Positions 33,183 through 38,871 of a stretch of DNA of 38,871 bases are shown one piece after another. The notes beneath the pieces are model-generated. The model was not told the origin of the DNA. It saw nothing but the letters and a program-made list of their open reading frames with translations, and did no database searches. The position numbers and the translations under genes were made by a program. The stretch is from Pavlovales sp. CCMP2436 (Eukaryota > Haptophyta > Pavlovophyceae > Pavlovales): positions 28,933-67,803 of the forward strand of contig MU631409.1 of NCBI GenBank assembly GCA_026770615.1. Direction: 5' to 3'. The stretch's first letter is position 1; each line of letters begins with the position of its first letter.

Positions 33183-36100
33183 CTGCTTCTTCTGCTCGCG
33201 CCAGTACATGATGTTGTTGCTGTCCTTCACGAGCTGATGCGCGTGCGCCTTGCAGAAGGCGACCATGAAGGCCATGTCGTCCCCCTGCTGGATCGGCGCG
33301 GCCCTGTCGTCGATCGTGTCCAGCGGGAAGCCCGTGACCTGCAGCACATAATCCGCGAGGCTCATGGGCTCCTCGAGGACGACGTGCGAGAAGCTGAGCG
33401 GCGTCGTCTCGTGCTCGTATGCCGGGGGGAAGATGGAGTCGAGCTTGGCGTTGGCGGCCGTGGCGAGCAGCTGGCACACGTGGCGGCCCTCCTCGGCGTC
33501 GGCCACCATCTCAACGTACAGCGCGTCGTGCACGCGGAAGCCCGTCGTGTAGCCGCTCTCCGAGATGAAGCGCTCGCCCGCGCTGATCGATAAGAACTCT
33601 GCGTCCTGCAAGCGGAGCGCGAAGAGGCGGCGCAGCTCCTTGGCGTTGTTCTCGAACGGCTTGGAGTCGGCCGCCATGTAGTACTCGTAGAGCTCCGCGT
33701 CCTCCTTGAACGCCTGCATCAGGGGGGCGACGTTGCTCTCTATGCCGTACACCAGCGCGAGCCCGGCGCCCGAGAGCTTGCAGTTCTGCTCCTTCTCGAA
33801 CGTGTCGCACTTGCCGCCAAAGGTCAGGCGCAGGATGAGGGACCTGGTGAGCGCGGCGAAGTCGGTCCTGTCCGCCCCCAGCCAGATCGTGGTATCGCCG
33901 ATGACCCGGCAGCACTCGGCGCGGTGCGAGACGTAGTGGCGCAGAGCCGGCAGCGCGAGGTTGTAGGAGCGGGCGGCCCAGGTCAGCATGATCGTGAGCT
34001 GGCACGACTTCGCATCGAACTCGTCGTAGATCCCGGCGAAGAGGAAGGCGCGAATGGGGCGCTTGTAGTTCTGCACGCTCGAGTACTTGCGGCCCATGGA
34101 GGCGGAGTGCTTGCCGTAGGCGTAGCGGTGGTTGAAGCGGAGCCGCTCGCCGGCGCGGATGCCGTAGAGCAGCACACGCTCGAGCGGGTTCCTCTGGTGG
34201 TGCGTCGCGTCCTTGGCGCTGACCACGTGCAGCAGGTCGAGCGAGGCGAACGTACGCAGGGTCTCGTAGTTGTAGTCCGCCGCAAGAGACTCGCCCTGGT
34301 TGCCCGAGGGAAGCGGCACATCGGCAGTCGAGTTCATCTCATCGAGGCGGCGGCGGCGGACCGGCGAGCCCATCGGCGAGCCCATCAGCGAGCCCATCAG
34401 CGAGCCCATCGGCGTCATCGGCACATCGTCATCGTCGTCGCTCGGCGGGGGGCTGAAGGAGGTGGGCGAGGGTGGGATGGCGGCGGGGCTCTGGCCGAAG
34501 CTCTGGGCGAAGGAGGTGGGCGAGGGCGGGACGGGGCTCCGGGCGGCGGGGGGGGGCGAGTAGGAGGGGGAAGCGAGCTTGCGGGGGGCCAGCACCGGGC
34601 GGCGGGCGCGGCAGAGGACCGGCGAGGACGCACCCGAGGGCGGCGTGAGGCAGGGCGAGCGGCGCGTCGGCGGCAGGGCAATGCGCGGCGGCGAGGTCAA
34701 ATGGGGCGCGAGCAAGCGGCAGGCACGGGCGACGGCCGGTGCGGCGGCGACGAGCTCGTAGTCGTCGTCGAAGTTCTTGCGCGGCGGCGGCGGCGAGCGG
34801 CAGGGCAGCAGCTGATTGGTGGGCGGTGGCAGGTTCTCGTCGCGGCAGCGGCGCAGGCGGGCGGCTCTGTACCCCATCGTTCAACGGCGTAGGCGGCATG
34901 TCCGGCTCCGTGGCGGGCGGCGCGTGCTGCTTCTGGTGGCCGCCACGGCCGCGGCGGTAGTGCTTCTTGCCCTGAGTCGCCTGCTCCTGCTCCTCCTCCT
35001 CCGAGGAGCAGGTGTTCTCGGTCTGCGCCACTGGGTTGACCGGGCCGAGGACGAGGCGGCGGCGCTGCTTGACATGAGTGCGCGGCGCGCGTGTTTTTTC
35101 AATTTTGAGAGTGGTCTCGACGGGCGCCTCATGCCCAAATCTGTCCTCGTCGTAGAGCAGCATCTCGGCGGTGTCGGCGGCGCGCGGAGGCAGCGCCAGG
35201 GGGGGCATGGTGTGCGGGTCGCCCAGGATGCCGTACGGGTAGCCCTCGGGGTTGGCGCGCGGCGCGTCGAGGTGGGCGCCGAACGCGTCGACGAGCGGGT
35301 CGCCGGGGGAGAAAGCGTAGCCGACCTTGGACTGCTTGAAAAGGCTCGCCATGAACTTACCCGAGTGGGGGGGCGTGTGGCGGCCCTCGACGGCCGCCAT
35401 GACCGTCATGGGCGTGATGGGCGACTTGGACTTGGTGCGGGGCGACTTGGCGACGGGCGCGGCGACGGGCTTCTCGCAGCCGAAGAGGACCATGTAGTTC
35501 GACTTGGACTTGGCGGCGGGCGCGGCGGCGGGCGCTCCACCACCGAAGAGCGCCATGTAGTTCGACTGGGACTGAGGCTTGGCGGCGGGCGCGGCGGCGG
35601 GCGCTCCACCATCGAAGAGCGCCTGGTTGATGAGCGAGCGCCCACCCGTCTGAGCCTCCGGGAGCTCGGGGGGGAACATGGGGCTCACCGTGTACTCGAG
35701 GCGCCCCGGGTAGTGCGAGGGGCGGCGGGAAATGGGCGAGAACGCGCCGAAGCGGGACGAGCCGAGCAGCATGCCGTGCGCTGAGGGGCACAGGGGCGGT
35801 GAGGCGCAGGGGCGGTGCGAGGAGCGTGAGCGCAGGCGCGGGTACGCCCGTGAAGCGGCTAGGTCGCAGCGCAGCGCCTCCACGGGGGCAGAGCGTGCGC
35901 TTGCGGGCGCGGGTAGGCTTCAGGTAGGTACCATCGATGAGCGGCGAGAGCGAGAGACTTTCAGTGGTGGCCTTGGGATGCTGGGCGTCGTGGGCGGCGC
36001 GCTGCTTGTCCTCGCGGCGCTGCACCTTGTCCTCGCCGTCGTGGATTTCGTCGTTCGGGTTCTTGGAGGTGTTCTGGGGCGCGCGCTGCGAGAGGTCGAG

Positions 36101-36184
36101 CAGGCGCGCGGCATCGTCATGCGGCGGGGAGCGCAGGAGTTCATCGAACACGAGGTCAAAACGCGCGGCCTCGTCCTGCATCAT
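33159..36184 (-). CDS. TV-Pol-like (superfamily A-related) polymerase with long disordered N-terminus, two frameshifts
   Basis: About 1,000 codons. The C-terminal 380 residues show the TV-Pol pattern: GRKYSSVQNYKRPIRAFLFA, motif A YDEFDAKSCQLTIML (about 34000-34030), a basic helix FGGKCDTFEKEQNCKLSG and motif C FRVHDALYVE (about 33515-33545) with the HD pair. Both catalytic aspartates are kept. TV-Pol domains are known fused to SF3 helicases in transposons and small viruses, matching the downstream helicase. The N-terminal 600 codons are low-complexity, with NYMALFGGGAPAAAPAA repeats, an acidic run and four MGSxMGS units. Frames change at GGGG near 34872-34875 and GGGGG near 35884-35888; single-base changes there would make one ORF from MMQDEAARFDLVFDELLRSP. 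No TTCGG box is visible upstream. Confidence 0.6.
34373..34420 (-). repeat. 12-bp coding repeat (MGSL/MGSP)
   Basis: GAGCCCATCGGC-type units repeat four times in frame inside the N-terminal disordered part of the polymerase-like ORF; probably replication slippage. Confidence 0.6.
35440..35625 (-). repeat. Three ~65-bp coding repeats (SNYMxLFG-APAAAPAAK)
   Basis: The stretch GGCGGCGGGCGCGGCGGCGG, then CGCCATGTAGTTCGACT on the plus strand, recurs two to three times and encodes repeated SNYM(A/V)LFG plus Ala/Pro-rich linkers in the minus-strand ORF. The conserved NYMxLF core could be a short protein-binding motif. Confidence 0.55.
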
Positions 36185-37162
36185 GCTGCGAGCGGGATGT
36201 CTTGCTGCTCTGAGGACGCGTTGTACGGGGACCGATCCGCGTCTGGGCGGGAATTCAGAACGTCAGATCGACTTAATGAGCTTCACAACTGTTCAGGACC
36301 CGTATTAATCGTCACGAGTCGAACTCAATCCACCCATAGCGTTACCTATTCCAACCTGTTTTGAAACAGGGCGTCTATTTATGCAGTGTGATTGCGTATG
36401 TCTTGCTGCATAGGCGAAGCGAGAATGGTTGACGAATTTAATCAGGAATTCAGGCTTCCAAAATCTGGGAATCGTAGGTTCCAAAAAATTTCAAGTCTAG
36501 GACAAATTGATATGAGCGTATTCATAAGCCCTGGTCTTCGTACCACTCATATGCAGTATTTCAATACGGCTAGACGAGATGACACATAGCCAGGACTGCA
36601 CACGTCGATCCGCCGACCAGGACTGCGCCGATCGTCCTTAGCTCCGTATGCCCGTCTGCCGCCCCTTCGCAGGCGCCGCGCCGCCGTCGAGTGGGCCCGC
36701 GCCAGATCTGGTAGGCCTTGCGCCCTCTCGAGCTATTTTGCGGCTTTTCCTAACTGGATTCAAATACTAACCCAGTGTGCCCCGGGGCCCCCAGTTAGCC
36801 CAAAACCCTTTTTGTGTGGAAATGACGGGTTTTTGGCGGGAAACGGGTTTTAAGCGGGCCTCCCGCGCCTCATCAGGCCCCTCTGGTTCCCGCCAACCAT
36901 TCCCGCCAAATGAGTACGATTTCCTGCCAAAACAACCCATCCAAATGTTTAAATTTTAAAACTTTTTAAAATATTTTGAAATATTTTAAAATTCAAAAAA
37001 TGGAGGCCCCAAAGCGCTCACATTTTGGAGTCCTGGACTTGTTTTAACCTTAAAATCCCGTAAAAAAATGTCGGAATTGGCGCACTGGCCGTATATATAC
37101 TCGTATTCGTGTGCGCTTGGACAAATCCACGTGGTTGGACGGGAGGGTTAGTTAATGCAAGC

Positions 37163-37210
37163 GGGGATTGAGGATTGGGGATTGGGGATTGGGAATTGGG
37201 AATTGGGGAT
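37163..37210. repeat. GGGGATT/GGGAATT minisatellite
   Basis: About seven units of GGATTGGGGATTGGGAATTGGG. Related GGGATTG and CAATCCC words recur at 37710-37870 in both orientations. Confidence 0.7.
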
Positions 37211-37264
37211 CTGACAAATTCGCATTCGCAGCGTGGTACTTCAGTCGATTGTGCGCCACGACGG

Positions 37265-37331
37265 TGTCCGGGCGGGATGACTGTTCGTCAAGACCACCCT
37301 GTCCGGGCAGGACGACCGTCTGTCAAGACCA
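37265..37331. repeat. Two 32-bp tandem copies (TGTCCGGGC...TCAAGACCA)
   Basis: Copies at 37265-37296 and 37300-37331 differ at a few positions. They lie just before the inverted-repeat element. Confidence 0.6.
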
Positions 37332-37343
37332 ACCCCCCCCGGG

Positions 37344-38020
37344 TACAGTAGGGCCCCCCCGGGAGGGCCCCCAGACCCAGAGGCCCCCCGGAGGGCAACT
37401 TTTGCGACAGCACAACCGAAAAAAAACCGGTTCACCCTCCCGACTGTTATTAAAAGTGGTTGACTGCAGCCGTCCTCCCGCTCGCAACGCCCGCGCGAGC
37501 TCAGCCTCACTCGTCGCACCCGCGCCGAGCTCAGCCACACCCGCCCTCGCGCGCTCTCGATTCCTGGCTCCAGCATGCGGCGCGAGAGCTCGCCGGACAT
37601 GGTCCATGGTGACCCGCTGGCGCTTGTCCGCTGGTAGTGCACGCTCACCGGACACCAGCGCGTCTTCGCCGGCAACCTCACGGAAATTGTAGGAGATTTG
37701 TCTGGGAGTTGTAAGGGATTGCCTAGGAGTTCTAGGGGATTGCTTCAACTCCCAATCCCAATCCCAGGCAATCCCAGAGCACCGTGGCAGATCTCAACTG
37801 CCAATCCCTGGGGATTGCTGGCAATCTCCATTATGCTTCCCAACTCCCAATCCCAATCCCAAGCAATCCCTTGTTTTAATCTTGGGAGTTACGACCCCTG
37901 TAAATTTCAACGCGATTTACAGTGGGATGCTTGGGATTTTCGGGCCCGAATGAATTCTTTTTCTCCAGACAGGTGCCCTCCCGGGGCCCTCCTGGGGCCC
38001 TCCCGGGGGGGCCCTACGTA
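37344..38020. repeat. Element bounded by ~48-bp GC-rich inverted repeats
   Basis: The left end (TAGGGCCCCCCCGGGAGGGC and onward to about 37399) is matched in inverse by the right end at 37973-38020 (GGGGCCCTCCCGGGGGGGCC, CTACGTA). Between them lie about 570 bp including a GC3-rich minus-strand frame and the GGGATTG-type repeats. It may be a transposable element or a recombination product. Confidence 0.5.
37690..37865. repeat. GGGATTGCC / GGCAATCCC inverted-repeat cluster
   Basis: GGGAGTTGTAAGGGATTGCCT (near 37700) has inverse partners AGGCAATCCC and AACTCCCAATCCCAATCCC (37746-37778, 37833-37870). Several hairpins are possible. Confidence 0.55.
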
Positions 38021-38281
38021 CGCTCTCGCGGCGCCGCACCCTGCCTCGCGGTGCGAATCGTCCAGCACCCGCCGTGGCCTCGCTTGCGCCCCGGCGCTGG
38101 AGAACGGCGTCGAGTGCGAGCGCATTTGCCGGCAGTGCCCCGTCGTGCCGCGTGGTGATCTTTGTCTCGTTGATGGTGAGGGGGAGGTAGGTAGGTTGGA
38201 GCCGGGCCCGCACGATTCACACCGTCCACGAGCCACGTCATGACCTTGCCGAGCGCAGACGAGACAGCAGCCCGACAAGTA

Positions 38282-38337
38282 TTGTAACAGTCATATTCTT
38301 AGACCGAAACGCTTTTGTATTTTGTAACAGTCATATT
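38282..38337. repeat. Direct repeat TTGTAACAGTCATATT, 40 bp apart
   Basis: Identical 16-mers at 38282-38297 and 38322-38337. Confidence 0.7.
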
Positions 38338-38403
38338 TATCATTCTTTATTTACCTGCTTGCCAGTGGCCAGCTCCGCACACGCGGTGACGGGTTCGGGC
38401 GCG

Positions 38404-38605
38404 GCGAGCGGGATGATAACGGTCGGGCAGCTGGGGGGGGGTAATATTACTGATAAAAACTTTTAAAAATAAATCAAATTATCTTAAGGGGGGGATTGAG
38501 GTAAATATGTGCGTGTATGTGTGTGTGTGTTTGGGTGGAGGTGGGGGCGGGGCTAGCGATATAATGATGGCCGGCTGGGCGAGCGGGATGACAACGGTCG
38601 GACAG
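38404..38605. repeat. 27-bp direct repeat (25/27 identical)
   Basis: GCGAGCGGGATGATAACGGT plus CGGGCAG (38404-38430) recurs at 38579-38605 with two transitions, 175 bp apart. Each copy is followed by A/T-rich DNA. Confidence 0.7.
38442..38450 (+). promoter_or_regulatory. TAATATTAC nonanucleotide (candidate Rep nick site)
   Basis: Exact match to the nonanucleotide cut by Rep proteins of many circular ssDNA viruses, placed right after a G9 run and 11 bp after the first 27-bp repeat. No flanking stem is visible and the word is nearly palindromic, so chance is possible. Confidence 0.25.
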
Positions 38606-38871
38606 TTTTTATATGAATATTATGTAATAAATAACATTATGTCATAAATGGAGGTAGGGGAAGGGTCTCAGCTGTCATACAACAAAGGTAGGTTATTATA
38701 TTTGTGATCTATGGCTGGGTAATTGGGGGGAGGGGTGGTGTGGGGGGATGAGGGGGGGTGTTGAGCCTTCGGCTCCCTCTTCAACCAGTCCTTCCACCGC
38801 GCCCCCGCGCTGCGGCCTGAGCCCTGCACACGCACACGAGTTCTCGACATTCAAAACCACCTCGCTTCCCA

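Larger units (their letters stand above)
36185..38871. other. 2.7-kb region without a convincing gene
   Basis: Codon-biased frames are absent apart from short fragments. 36190-36960 is mixed composition with no signal except an ORF of 65 codons (36392-36589) lacking coding bias. 36950-37080 is A/T-rich, and 37088-37100 holds a TATA-like GTATATATAC. Then come a GGGGATT minisatellite, a tandem 32-bp repeat, a long inverted repeat, more GGGATTG-type repeats (37690-37865), and A/T-rich DNA with short direct repeats to the end. A broken GC3-rich minus-strand frame at about 37990-38241 (TWLVDGVNRAGPAPTYLP, then INETKITTRHDGALPANALA) may be a gene remnant. A 60-codon minus ORF at 38668-38850 is weak. 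The region may be the genome terminus, an origin region, or host flank. Confidence 0.5.

Noticed and set aside
36270..36330. tRNA-like T-arm (GAGTTCGACTC on the minus strand)
   Set aside because: No matching acceptor, D or anticodon arm; no tRNA, rRNA or CRISPR array was found anywhere by eye.
36392..36589. 65-codon ORF MRMSCCIGEARMVDEFNQEF...
   Set aside because: No GC3 bias, no promoter box, in a gene-free A/T-mixed region.
38668..38850. 60-codon minus ORF at the right edge
   Set aside because: Beginning looks plausible (MSRTRVRVQGSGRSAGARWK) but the rest is repeat-like translation; not enough support.
1..38871. Terminal direct or inverted repeats or circularity of the whole window
   Set aside because: The first and last ~50 bases do not match each other in either orientation; the state of the genome ends cannot be told from this sequence.

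Overview
This window looks like the near-complete genome, or a provirus copy, of a small relative of the giant viruses. It is GC-rich and densely packed on both strands. It carries a double-jelly-roll major capsid protein (23674-25371), an A32/FtsK-like packaging ATPase (18905-19896, minus), a VLTF3-like late transcription factor (8741-9863), a RuvC-like Holliday junction resolvase (7405-8022), a YqaJ-type exonuclease (16843-17547, minus), a DUF5871-like candidate ssDNA-binding protein (27560-28378, minus), a HUH Rep-like protein (30009-30821) and a TV-Pol-like polymerase region joined to an SF3/D5 helicase (31224-36184, minus). There is no RNA polymerase, family B DNA polymerase or ribosomal RNA. 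A genome of about 39 kb with this core set and a HUH protein matches Mriyaviricetes as I know that group (Yaravirus; the Pleurochrysis endemic viruses of haptophytes, Gamadviridae). That placement rests on family knowledge, not on a search.

Layout. 1-1800: a truncated sulfotransferase-like gene and a fourfold MITE-like repeat. 1825-7377: small membrane proteins and a 1,140-codon gene of unknown function. 7400-10730: resolvase, VLTF3 and small membrane proteins. 10790-16417: a putative minor capsid protein, a Cys-rich membrane-anchored protein and three paralogous fibre-like proteins with a discoidin-like domain. 16479-19896: exonuclease and packaging ATPase among small genes. 20022-25596: virion-type genes ending with the major capsid protein and a small basic protein. 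25694-29905: ssDNA-binding protein and unknown genes. 29897-36184: replication block. 36185-38871: no convincing gene, but minisatellites, inverted repeats and a possible replication origin.

Two features run through the whole window. First, at least 16 genes, mostly structural or membrane genes, have an A/T run followed by TTCGG (or TTCTG/TTCGC) about 14-38 nt before the ATG, probably a late promoter. The replication genes mostly lack it. Second, many core genes are interrupted. At least 11 TAG codons lie inside otherwise conserved or clearly coding frames, and one TGA sits at a likely Trp position in the resolvase. Most of the roughly nine frameshifts fall in short homopolymers. TAG also ends several genes here, so a simple code change does not explain everything. 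Candidates are CAG/TGG-to-stop decay in an endogenous copy, leaky or context-dependent TAG decoding, and, for the frameshifts, long-read sequencing error.

Working together, the HUH protein, SF3 helicase, polymerase-like region, ssDNA-binding protein, exonuclease and resolvase would replicate and resolve DNA, probably with host nuclear enzymes. VLTF3 would drive late genes, and the ATPase would fill a capsid made of the major and minor capsid proteins, with the fibre-like proteins as candidate attachment proteins.
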